In this document: one piece after another, positions 44,537 to 54,745 of the stretch
How the letters are laid out: every line of letters begins with the position of its first letter
Position numbering within the stretch: position 1 is the stretch's first letter
Position numbers and translations under genes: made by a program
Source of the DNA: Ampelocalamus luodianensis
Lineage: Eukaryota; Streptophyta; Magnoliopsida; Poales; Poaceae
Reading direction: 5' to 3'
Assembly (NCBI GenBank): GCA_036346255.1
Contig: CM070638.1
Location: forward strand, 40,610,394-40,674,393
DNA: 64,000 bases
The notes under the pieces: generated by a model
Told to the model about the DNA's origin: nothing
Seen by the model: the letters and a program-made list of their open reading frames with translations, nothing else
The model's database searches: none

Positions 44537-45330
44537 GAGCAACATCGATCCACGTCTTCTTCGATCCACTGCATAGGAGTATAAGAAAGTCTGTAAGGAA
44601 GATGCACACTTGAGACAAGATCCTCCACCACGGGAGGTACATGATTGTGATAGTACGTTTGGTAAAACTAAATTCACGATGCCTCCTTTTGCTAGGACAT
44701 ATGATCCTAATGCTTACTTCACATGGGAATTAGCTGTACAACAATTATTTGCATGCCATGAATTTCCTGATCATCATAAAGTTAGGGTTGTTACCCATGA
44801 GTTTACTGATTTTGCATCTATTTGGTGGAGTGAATACTATCGTACTAATCAAAACATACCTAGAACATGGAATGCTTTGAAGAGAGCAATGAGATACAGA
44901 TTTGTACCTTCATATTATTCACATGATTTGCTTCATAAATTGCAACGCTTAAGACAAGATAGTTGTTCTGTAGATGATTCTTATTAAGAATTACAAACTA
45001 GTTTGTTGTGTTGTGGTTTAGATGAAACTGAAGATGCTAAGATGGCTCGATTTTTGGAAGGTCTAAACCATGAAATTCAGGACATACTTGATTATAAAGA
45101 ATACAATTCTATCACTCGCTTGTTTCATCTAGCTTGCAAAGCTGAAAAGGAAGTACAGGGATGATAATCCAAGACAAGTCGTGCACTTTCGTCTACTTCC
45201 ACCACACCTTTACGTGTACATGAAACAAACAAGCCCACGGTACACACCTCCGCATCAAGATGACCTTCGGTTGCTTCTTCTGCTGCTGCACCTACTATGA
45301 TTGCCACTCCTACTGCTGTGAGCATCACTC
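44537..45330 (+). pseudogene. Gypsy-type gag pseudogene without pol
   Basis: The frame from 44610 reads 'TYDPNAYFTWELAVQQLFACHEFPDHHKVRV', 'FTDFASIWWSEYYRTNQN' and 'KRAMRYRFVPSYYSHDLLHKL', a retrotransposon gag domain of a type common in grass gypsy elements. A TAA at about 44985 interrupts it. The same frame resumes with 'ELQTSLLCCGLDETEDAKMARFLEGLNHEIQDILDY' and 'ITRLFHLACKAEKEVQG' before further stops. No zinc knuckle, protease or RT follows. About 150 bp later a polypurine tract and LTR begin, so the element looks like a non-autonomous gag-only type. Confidence 0.8.
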
Positions 45331-45476
45331 TGTCTCGCTGCCTTGCATCATTGGCTCGCTCATTGGCAATTGAAGCTCGCTCATTGGCAATTGAGCGTCA
45401 CTACAAGTTTTTAAGCCTTTCCTGGAGCTGTATGATGAGCGTGAGTCGAGGACGACTCAAATGCAAGAAGGGGAAA

Positions 45477-46180
45477 TGATGAGGACATCAACCCTCCAGA
45501 TACGACCGCTACTCCTCCTCCAACCGGACTACTCTACTTCCACCGATTCGGCTACGTCAAACTCTACTCCAACGGGCCGACGAATTTGCTTCAATAATAT
45601 ATGGTGCTGCGTCACCTCACATTGGGTCGAGTGCCTTGTATCAATCATTGGGCCCAAAGAACAGCCACCACTTTAGGATATTTGGGCCGGCCACCTCCCT
45701 ATCTACCACCTCTCTTGGGCCATACTGTTCACGACCATACTGCTCCCGTGAACAGTCTTGTGAACAGTACCACCCCGCCTATCCAAGTTATGTGCAGCTG
45801 CCCCTCCCCCTATTTAAGGTGGCGCACCCCTCTAGTTTTCTTGGATTTTGTTTAGTTAAAAGTTAGCTTCTTTACAACTTCGTGTATTGGCTTGTGTTGA
45901 TTAGACCAACCATAATACCGCTTCAGAATCCTAATTTATCGAGTATTTCAATCCTATTTGCAATTTCATATTGCTTTTTTATCTTGTTCTTGTGTGTTCT
46001 TGATTGCATGTAGGAATAGACCTTCGTGGTCAGGTCGATCGTGCTTCTAGCAAAGTTGATAACAATCACGGAGTTGGTTCGGTGACTGTAGGAATATTGG
46101 TCGTGTAAGATTGGTAGTTGAATCGTGAGAGTCGTCTCCACCAAATCGAGTTATCCTTCTCATCAAAAGATCGGGACATC
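45477..46180 (+). repeat. Probable LTR of the gag-only element
   Basis: The tract GAAGGGGAAA at 45467-45476 could be the polypurine tract, followed by TGATGAGGAC. Inside are 'gtgaacagt' repeats, a TATA-like TATTTAA at 45811-45817, and a tail 'accaaccataataccgctt', 'gtgtgttcttgattgcatg', 'gatcgtgcttc' and 'agatcgggacatc'. The tail is typical of LTR ends of grass Tat-type gypsy elements. The exact ends are not proven. Confidence 0.55.
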
Positions 46181-46325
46181 TATTGTCGCATCAGCAAAGG
46201 GGGAAAAACTTTGGTACTGTAGCAACTGCACCTGTACTGTAGCAACCTGCACATGTACTATAGCAAACACTACGTGGAACTGTAACTATTGTATGTGTTA
46301 CTGTAGCAAATTAAAAAATTGAAGA
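46181..46325 (+). repeat. Short stretch with repeated CTGTAGCA
   Basis: Four to five copies of 'actgtagcaa' or 'actatagcaa' lie at about 46216-46312 in AT-rich sequence. A similar run lies at 53170-53215. Otherwise nothing is seen. GAAGA (46321-46325) precedes the C3 LTR and may be its target duplication. Confidence 0.6.
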
Positions 46326-46936
46326 TGTTGCTTTCAATGGTTGACGCTGTTTGTGGCTACAAAGTGCCTTTTGACACCCCTCAAACCCTAGCACGAAATT
46401 TGCATCCCTCCACCACCAAGTTAGGATCTCACACCATCTCTAATTATAGTCTAGGGCCCAAACCATGATCTTATCTCTAAAACCATGAGTTCTTATCCAA
46501 TTCCAACAAAGAAGGGACTTGAAACCCTTACATAACATGGGTTTTTCAACTTTTGTCACACTACCCAATTTTCGACACTCCAAAATTATCACATGTTGTA
46601 GCCTCCGGATTGCACCTCCGTAGCTCCAACACGCATCTTCCATTTTTTATCTCCACACGCCCTAACTTGAGCACGATCGTCTCCTCCAGCATCCTTGACC
46701 CTCTAGACCATGACTTAGCACCAAGCCATCTCCTAGTCCTCGCAGTAAACCACGATCGCCTCTAAGTTACTTTGCACATGCAGAGACCAAAGCATCATCT
46801 TTTCCTGGCACATGTTCTTTCTAACTTGACCGACATAAGTCCACACACACGCCATACGCCGCAAATAACATCAGTAAACAACATTATCAATTATTCATTA
46901 CCTAAAATATTCTAGACCTAGTCGCATGGTCTAACA
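46326..46936 (-). repeat. C3 3' LTR, 611 bp
   Basis: The minus strand starts TGTTAGACCATGCGAC at 46936 and ends AAGCAACA at 46326. Positions 46361-46607 match 57960-58211 ('cccctcaaaccctagcac', 'catccctccaccaccaag', 'gtctagggcccaaac'), which identifies the paired LTR. Confidence 0.78.
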
Positions 46937-48230
46937 ATCACCCCCTTGATGAATACATTGACAACATCTCAAAATTGCTCGAATGAGTTGTACTTAGTGA
47001 AGAAGAAACAACAAACCTCCCCGTCAACACAAGAAAATCCCCCCCTTGGCAATGTAAGCATCAAGGCACGAAAGGAAGAAACAACAAAGAGAGAACTCCC
47101 ATCCAAGTATCATTGATCCAAAAGAAATAAAAATAAAAACACACCCTGAAAACTTAAAAGATTATTCAAACCAATTCCATTGATGTGTACAAAGTCATGC
47201 TCTTATAAAGCTTGCCCGATCATAGGAATGCATATATAACAAAGTAGGCCAAAAGAAGCTTATAATATTATTAAGCAAATTAATGAACATGACAGACCTT
47301 CACAAAAATTACCAGTTAAACTAAAGATCTCACTAAAGAAGATAGCCATCTAAAAATACATAGTGAAATCTAGATGCTAGAATCAAGAACTAAGGGAGCC
47401 ACAAGTCCTAAAATGAAGCACACATAGCACTTTATTTGTGACACTTTGATTATGGCTTATCTTAGTAAAGCATGTCCTAGACTAGGAAACATCTACAACA
47501 GCCTCCTGAGCTTCAGCCTAAATTAATTTCAGCACATTTGATATGACCTTTTGAGCCAACTTGAATCACAATTCATTCATTGAAGCATCTCAAGCCTTAC
47601 TTTTCGATCATACTAAGCCAAAAACCTTAAGGTTTCATGATTTTGGTCATACAAAACTCCCCCAAGTTCATGCCTAGTGCAATGACAAGCCATCTCGTGG
47701 GAAAGAATTGTTGAGATGCATACATAATTTCCAATTTCACCAAAATTTACCACATGTATTTCTAGAATTGCTAGAGATGATTCAAGAAGGAACTAAAATA
47801 GCTCAAACTTAGACTTGACCTAGAATCAGGATTTAACCAGGTATTTAAACATGACACATCTCAAGAAGTGATCACTCAAAACAAAACTAGTCAAAGAATT
47901 CAGCATTGCCATGTTGTTTGTTCAAGTTGATAAAATTTATTAAATAGCTAATTATGGCCTGGCTATGCTACACAAGTAAAATCATGATCAAGAAAGCTCA
48001 ATATACACACCACGACTTGTTCCATGATTATTGGTTTAAATAATATTTAAAGTTCTAAAAAATATAAAAGGAAAAACAAGTTTTTACAAAGACATACAAA
48101 CAAAAGCTCCCCCTTTGAACAATCCCATTGGATGACATACTCCCAACTCACTCTGCAATCGGACAAAACGAGAAGTATCAAGCGGAACAACAAAAGAGGT
48201 TACACGATTTTGTCTTAAGGCATTCAATCA
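46937..48230 (-). other. C3 3' non-coding region with four polypurine tracts
   Basis: No ORF can be supported over 1.3 kb. On the minus strand purine tracts of the form 'caagggggag' occur at 46939-46948, 47037-47046, 47656-47664 and 48106-48115. Each is preceded by a related coding-end-like phrase ('catcaa', 'attgcc', 'atgaac', 'attgttcaa'). Repeated polypurine tracts before the 3' LTR are known from SIRE/Maximus copia elements. Confidence 0.6.
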
Positions 48231-48459
48231 TTCCTTTTTCTCTTTCTTAGCACGCCTAAAATAAAATTCATGCAAGTGTCAATCTCTACCACAATAGGTG
48301 CAATGAAATTTAACATAATTAGAATTCTTTTAAGAAGATGAGCTAGCATCTACAACATTAGCAGAAGAATTTTAAATAAAACCAGCAGATTTAAACATAG
48401 TTTTATGAGGCTCATTTTTTGCTTCAATTAGCCCACTTCCAATGACCTTAACTACCTTA
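48231..48459 (-). pseudogene. C3 gag end with damaged zinc knuckle
   Basis: On the minus strand the frame continues from 53982 across the target duplication with 'VVKVIGSGLIEAKNEPHKTMFKSAGF'. It then meets TAA stops and reads 'VKFHCTYCGRD' - stop - 'HLHEFYFRRAKKE'. This is a CCHC knuckle whose last Cys is Tyr and which contains a stop. At least three stops are present. Confidence 0.75.
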
Positions 48460-50907
48460 TGTCGAACCCGGGAACGAAGGATCCCGAATTCTCTGTGTTC
48501 ATACACTAGTCCAGGATTGCTAGTGTACACAGTCAAACAAAAGTGATAGCACAAACATATCACGTACTTTATTAATAATAAGTCAGAGTTTATTACAAAA
48601 GGGGCCTGAGGCCAAATAGATAAACAGCACAACGGAAATCAAAAATAGTAGTAGACCACACGACTTGCCACAGGCAATCGTCTGGGGGCACAGGCCTAGT
48701 CATCAAGATCCTCACCGTCCTGATAGAGGTCTTCTCCTGAATAAAGATTATTCAGCAAGAGTAAGCACAACTACCGTTCTTGCAAGTTACACCCAATATT
48801 GAAAGGTAATGCATGCATAAAGTAGACAAAGGATATTGGCAGGGTTCATTTTGCATAAATAGCATTTTCAGTAAAATACACATGTTAATTTCCAAGGAAG
48901 ATTTTTATACTATATCTAAAATAAGATTTTAAATGACAATTTTATAGTGGATAACCTCCATTGTTTGAATAGTGAAGGATACCCTCCTATCACTTGACTA
49001 ACCGTCCAATTTTTACCATAGGATTAACCATCCTAAACTATCTGTTGAAATCATTTTATAAACCAAAACAAAGTCTAACTTAGAATGGCTTTGCTACCAT
49101 ATCCATGACCGCGGACGCGGCTATTCGAATAGTTTTATACTCTGCAGAGTTTGTACAGCTTTACCCACAAGAGATAATTTGCTTTTAATGTCGGCCAAAG
49201 CACGCTTCCGAAGGCGTGTGACTAAGCAATTATCATGAGGCCTTTACAATGCAATGTCTTATTGTATTTATGTCTGCTAAGGTTTCGCTACTATTGGACT
49301 AACCATCCACCGGGAGCCCCCTCTTGCGCCAAGTGGGACTAATGTCTAACCGACCCTCACACAAACAACATAGCACAAATAACACTAAGACGCCACAAAT
49401 TATTTAGCCAAATCTGTCCCATTCCAGACATGTGGTGGTACGGTAAGGCGTAGCAAAATACGCTCAAAGGCCGGTCCTTAAATGACTTGGGCGTCTTCCA
49501 AATAAAACCCTGGGCCTTAACCTTAACCAGATTAAGCCCGTGCATAGACCTGCACCCACCAGTCATCCATTTCTCTCAAGTCCAAACCCATTTTTGATTT
49601 TATTTAGAGTAAAACCCTCTTTATAAACCTTCTGTGGTAAAATAATACCACAGTGCCAAATTTAAATCAAGTTTGTAAAAGATTTGGCTAAACCTTCCCA
49701 AATTCACAAGTGTGATCTAAGCATGGCTAAGCATATGACTAATTTTAGTAGCATTTGGTCTAATGGTGACAAGGCATTCATGTTCAATACTCAAATTGGC
49801 CATACAATGAAGATTGGAATAACTATATACAAAAACAGGGCATTGAAATAATTGTATAAACATATGCATGCATTAAGTAATTTAAAAATTAAAAATAAAT
49901 TAAAAGTAATGGGAGCAACATGATCAATGGTATAACTTGCCTTCGTTGACATCCTGAAAATCTAGGTCTTCGGGATGGTCAAACTCTCCGGAGTCGCCGA
50001 AGTCTATACGCGAAAATATGACAAATTCAATTCAAATTCAAATAAATTCAAAAATACAACTCAAATTAACTCCAAATTGAAATATTTTGGTTTAGTTAGC
50101 TAGATTATAATTTTATACAAATTTTGCAACTTGAATCACCCAATTTGGAGTTCAGATGCAAAAGATATGAATTTTAGAAGTTTTAAATCTAAATCTGCAA
50201 ATTAAATGGATTTCCCAAATTATTTTTCTAAAGGAAAATCTATTTACTGTGCAATGCTGATGTCAGCGATGAATTTTTGGAATTTAAAGGAATTAAATAA
50301 TTCCCTGACGTGTGGGCCCTACGTGTCATAGACACAGTCTATGTGGACTAAGCCCACGGGCTTGTGGCTCGGGAGGATGGTGCTGACGCGGCTGATGTGG
50401 CCGCCACGTGAAACTGATTTGGCGACGTGGCGCCCACGCGGCGGTGAGGTGGTACCGTGGTGGTGCTTGCGTGGCAAGGCCACGTAGGCCCGAGGCCGGT
50501 GGCGCTCCAATGACCACCCTCGCCGAAGCTACGCGCCACGGCGAGGCATGTGAGTGTGCGCAAAAGAAAGAGGGGGAGATGCCGAACGTGATGCTCACCG
50601 GAGTTGTGAGAATGCAGAGCGGAAAGGTCGTCGGCGACGGGGTTATGCGGCGGCGAGGTTCGGTCATCGAGGAAGTAGGCGATCCCGGGGTCCTCCGACG
50701 AAGTGGGTGGGTGCGCTGGCTTCGCGTCGGCGCGGCGATGTCGATGGCGAGGTCGGAGTGGCCGAAGAGTCCACGATGGCGTCGGAACCGGAGAGGAAAC
50801 GAGTTTTCACCGCCGGTGAAAAACTACGAATTCCGGGCGCTAGCAAGACGGAGGGGCTAGGTGGGTGGTGGTGCCGAGGTGTGGAGGTTGAGGCGGTCCT
50901 GGTGTCC

Positions 50908-50914
50908 CTTTATA
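50908..50914 (-). promoter_or_regulatory. TATA-like box of S1
   Basis: The minus strand reads TATAAAGGGACACC, in the same place as TATAAAAGGGAGC in G2. Confidence 0.5.
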
Positions 50915-51250
50915 GGGCGAGGGCGTGGCCGAGGCGGCGTGGGGAGCACGAAGGTCGTGCGGCACGACGGCGTTAAATCTGGGATTCGAGGCTGCGGGGA
51001 TGGAAGGTAAGGGTCGTGATGAGTGCGGATGGGCATGGCGAAATCAATGCGTGCGTTGATTCGGGGATTAGATCGCGATTTCGCCGTGTATGGAAGCTTC
51101 CCGAGTCGCGTTCACGGCGGACAGTACGGGCGAGAAAAGGAAAGAAGCGAGGAAGAAGAAAGGAAAGGAAGACGATGATGCGGGCTCGTTCGATTTTGAT
51201 CGTACGGTGTACATGAGTGGGAGCGAAGGGGTAAGTATGGTGGATGCGCA

Positions 51251-53445
51251 TGTAACACCCTGGCTATTCGGGAGCCAAAATGCTACCTAAAGATCTAACA
51301 TATAACCATACAGCGGATTAATTTCAATAATAATTCATCAACTAAGCTAAACAGATCATCAACAATTGGAACATAAACAGGAATGTAATAATGGATCCGC
51401 TACGTTATCCTATCAACGAATATTCAATGAACATAAACAGTTATTTAAACAAACTCAACGTTAAGTAAGGTATCATCTAAGTCTAAGTTTATTTATAACA
51501 ATCCAACAATTAACGAATGAAAGTCAGTAACAATTCTTTTATTGAGACTAGTGTAAAGTGAACTGAGTGGGTAGTGCATGTCTACTCCCTCCCAAGAGAT
51601 TCATCACCAACGTTCACCTCAAAATAAATAAACAAAGCAAGAGTGAGTCCAAGACTCAGCAAGTACTATCAATAGTTATGAACAGGATAATAACTCCACA
51701 AAGTGTGATCGTACACTGAATGAATATATGAATGCATGAAATTAATGAATTGGAAGGACTGCACACGTGCTTATACCGGTATAGCTAGTGACACACCCGT
51801 CGGTGTTCACTTAAGCCCGCACCTTAACAAAAGTGGGGGGATCCAAGTCCCGTATGAAGAACGTTTCATACAGGTGTCCAAATCTGCCCATACTGGAATT
51901 GATGGGCCTTACGTGCCCATACTGGAATTGATGGGTCTTTCTATCCACTCCCGTGGACGGGACATGACAATGCTCAAATCTACCCACATTGGAATGGTGG
52001 GACTTACAATCCACTCCCGTGGAGGAAACATAAGTTATGGATGCATGGAATGAAATATGAACAATGAAAGACATCATCTCTAAACATGGAATCAACACAT
52101 ATGAACGAACATAGACTTTTCACCTTCTCATGTATCATAAGATACCACAACATGAACATTTAAGCATTCATCAATCACAATCATTAATATTAGTAAAGTA
52201 CGTGCCTTCTGCGTTGCGACTCGTTAGTACGCGACAACGGTGCTCCTAACCCCGAAGCTTCGCCGCCTAAACAATTAAGTAATTGAAATAATAACACATT
52301 ACACACGACACTTCTAAACAACGTTCTACAATGCTTCCCCGGTGACTCAAGATTCAACTAAAAACTCCAATCTGAAAACTGACAACTTAGGCACAAACCG
52401 AAACTGGACAGCAGCACGGTAAAAAGCATATCTATTGATTTGGAACTCGGAATGAGGTGAGACCAGTTTATATGGATTCTTAACTAACATATCTACAATA
52501 TTGTAGTTGACAAGATAACCCAATTCGGCAAATTTAATTTACTAACAGTTAGATGAAACAGCAGAACAGAAACTGCCTAAACAATTAAGACACCAGTACT
52601 AAAACGATCATAACTTTTAGTCTACAACTCCGAATTGGGAGTTCGTTAACAATATGAAAAGGTTATGAAATTCTCTACAATAAACTAGTTGAGTGAAAGC
52701 CCTGAATCGTCCATTATCATAAACATATTTTAGGAGACAACTTGAAAGGTAAATCTCGTCAGAATTCTGAACAACAGAAACTAAAACGATCATAAATTTT
52801 GATACGTATGTCGGAATCAGGTGTTCTTGGTGGCCACCAAAAGATAAGAACATTATCTAAATATCTCTAGGAGATCAAAACTTCTAATTCAGATTCTAAG
52901 AAGCCGAAACTTACCACGCAACATATTGGACAGATTAGAATCTACCGCAGACAGACTTTGATCCAATCAAATTTAATCGGTTTCACTTCTACGACTAATC
53001 AAACAACAACAACCGGCAATTGTTACCTTTGGAGACACGCGTGCCCGCTGAATTCCCCCGCTAGATGCTCATCTCCTCTTCTTCTCCTCTCTCCCTCCAC
53101 CTTTCTCCTTGGCCGACAGCAATGGGAGAGCACCACCAAGAGGGAGCAATGGAGTGCAAGGAGGAGGGTGTGTACTGTAGCAGCACTGTAGCAGTAGCGG
53201 AACACTGTAGCAATGTGTGCTGCAGTGGTGGGCTAGGGTTTCCCCCTCCTTTTATTAGTGGCTGGCCCCTCATGGGCCTCCTAGGCCAAAGCCCGAAGCC
53301 CATGTTGCCAAAGAATTGCAGATTTCCCCTCCTCTAAAGTCTAATTTCTCTTTTCACTACTTCCTTCATTACAATAAGTTGGAGTATTACAGAAAAACCC
53401 CTTTTTTGTTTACTCTCCTTCCTTAGAAACATTCGGGGTATTACA
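51251..53445 (-). repeat. Solo LTR S2 nested in S1, 2195 bp, TSD GCGCA
   Basis: Ends are TGTAACACCC (51251) and GGGTATTACA (53445), flanked by GCGCA at 51246-51250 and 53446-53450. The orientation is probably reverse: the minus strand starts TGTAATACCCCG, with a TATA-like TAATAAAAGG (53249-53256) and a GAGTC/GACTC hairpin (about 51643-51655). It has no CTATTCGAATAG, so it is a different family from S1. A 'ctgtagca' run lies at 53170-53215. No coding. A fragment of the same family is at 2116-2388. Confidence 0.9.
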
Positions 53446-53981
53446 GCGCAGCCGTTGGATTCTAATCCAACGGTCGCGATAGATTGAGGCGGTGCGAGTG
53501 AGTAGTAAGTCACCGATGCTCACGAACCATTGGATTTAGATCTGACGGCTATCGCTCACTGAAGTTAATAACGTGACACGAGTGCTAGCCGTTGGATTTG
53601 AATCCAACGGTTGTGAATGAGCGCGCGGTGGAGCGAGTTGCGCGCACTCGGAAATGATGTGGGCCGAGTTAGGGTTTCAGCCTGCGCACTGTTTGGAATT
53701 TTCTTTTGATTTTCTAATTACTTTAATTCTCATGATTCAATTTGGCTTTAGAAAATAGTAGATTAAGTCCAAAAATTATGAGAAAATTCACAGAAATTCT
53801 CTGAGGCATTTTGGATTTAAATAAAATATTTACAACTATTATTTGGTAATATCTTTTGCAAATAAATTTGTTTAGCTTCATGATCAATAAGTAAAAGCTT
53901 TTAAAAATTTCAGAAAAACCACCAAAATTATTTAAACTTTATTTTCAACTGGAATTTGAAAATTTGGGCTGTTACACCTTA

Positions 53982-54290
53982 GGTGGATTATTCTTGGCAT
54001 AATCAGCAGCATTAAAACCTAGATCAGTGTTTTTGACACTTAGTTTTGACTTGTCTAGAATCATATTCAAAATTTTCTTGCCAAAAGAAATTCTCTCTAA
54101 AGTATCCTTAAGGTGCTCATTTTCTTTAGTTAGAGTGGGACAAGTTGTGGATTTAATCGGTTCATTCACAACATTCTTAGAAGCACTAGACTGAATCAAT
54201 CTATCTTTTGCAGCAAAATCATTAAGTTGTTTAGTGAATGCTTCTATTTATGTGCTAAGCTTAGGACAGTTAGTGCAAGAAAGTGTCTCA
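53982..54290 (-). pseudogene. C3 gag, central part
   Basis: The minus strand reads 'HETLSCTNCPKLST', a stop, 'IEAFTKQLNDFAAKDRLIQSS', 'CPTLTKENEHLKDTLERI' and 'STDLGFNAADYAKNNPPK'-like text. It is a coiled, charged gag region before the knuckle. Reading continues at 48459 across the S1 insertion. The upstream part is missing at the junction with G3 near 54290. Confidence 0.7.
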
Positions 54291-54540
54291 TGATAAAGCA
54301 CTCCTGGACTCCCTCCATGAAGTTGATCCTTCTGACGGAGATGTTCAAAGGCTGGCTTGCCTTGGTGTCCCTCCTGGTGTAGATCGTCAAATGGCAAAGC
54401 ACTCCACGATCTCGATCGTTCACGACCCAGTTGCTTCCATGGTACAACAGGAGATCAAAACCTCCAAGCACTTGCAGCAGCTTCCAGAGCTCTGCAGCAA
54501 GTCCTCCCTTACGCTCACCATAGTTCTGAAGAAGAGGCAT
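54291..54540 (-). pseudogene. Remnant of the extra ORF upstream of gag in G3
   Basis: From ATG 54540 the minus strand reads about 80 codons before the deletion junction. It lines up with the G2 ORF: 'ELWKLLQVLGGF' with 'DILWKMMQHLSF', 'WVVNDRDRGVLCHLTIY' with 'YIVGQQERWRVEVILY', and 'VRRINFMEGVQE' with 'MRRETFTDGIQD'. Distance to the primer site is about 190 bp, as in G2 (153 bp). Function unknown. Confidence 0.7.
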
Positions 54541-54745
54541 CTGTCAAGACAGACGAAAGGGTAAGAACAACTTAAAACAGCGGGGAGAGGAAAATTCTAG
54601 CAATAGTTGAGTCAAGAGAGATATGAGAGGAGTTAAGCAATTAATTAATCTTGCAAGTTAATTTTTCTTTAGAAAATAATTTGGACACTCTAAGATGGTT
54701 GATTTAACTAAGGTCCTACAGTCAACCTGGCACTAATACCACCTC

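Larger units (their letters stand above)
48460..53976 (-). repeat. Solo LTR S1 (G2 family), TSD CCTTA, with nested LTR S2
   Basis: The LTR starts TGTAACAGCCC on the minus strand at 53976 and ends GGGTTCGACA at 48460. CCTTA flanks both sides (48455-48459 and 53977-53981). Without the nested insert it is about 3.3 kb, the same as the G2 LTRs. It has a TATA-like TATAAAGGG (50908-50914 region), CTATTCGAATAG at 49121-49132, palindromes CCGTTGGATT/AATCCAACGG at 53452-53473 and 53589-53610, and a splice-donor-like CCGGTGAGCATC (minus, 50590-50601). The frames on both sides belong to one gag, so this is a clean insertion reduced to one LTR. Confidence 0.93.

Noticed and set aside
46937..48230. Possible env-like gene in the SIRE-like element
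   Set aside because: No ORF longer than a few dozen codons and no transmembrane pattern was seen; only polypurine tracts are supported.
54283..54564. 93-aa plus-strand ORF beginning MSHDKALLD
   Set aside because: Antisense to the G3 upstream ORF remnant, which has a homologue in G2.
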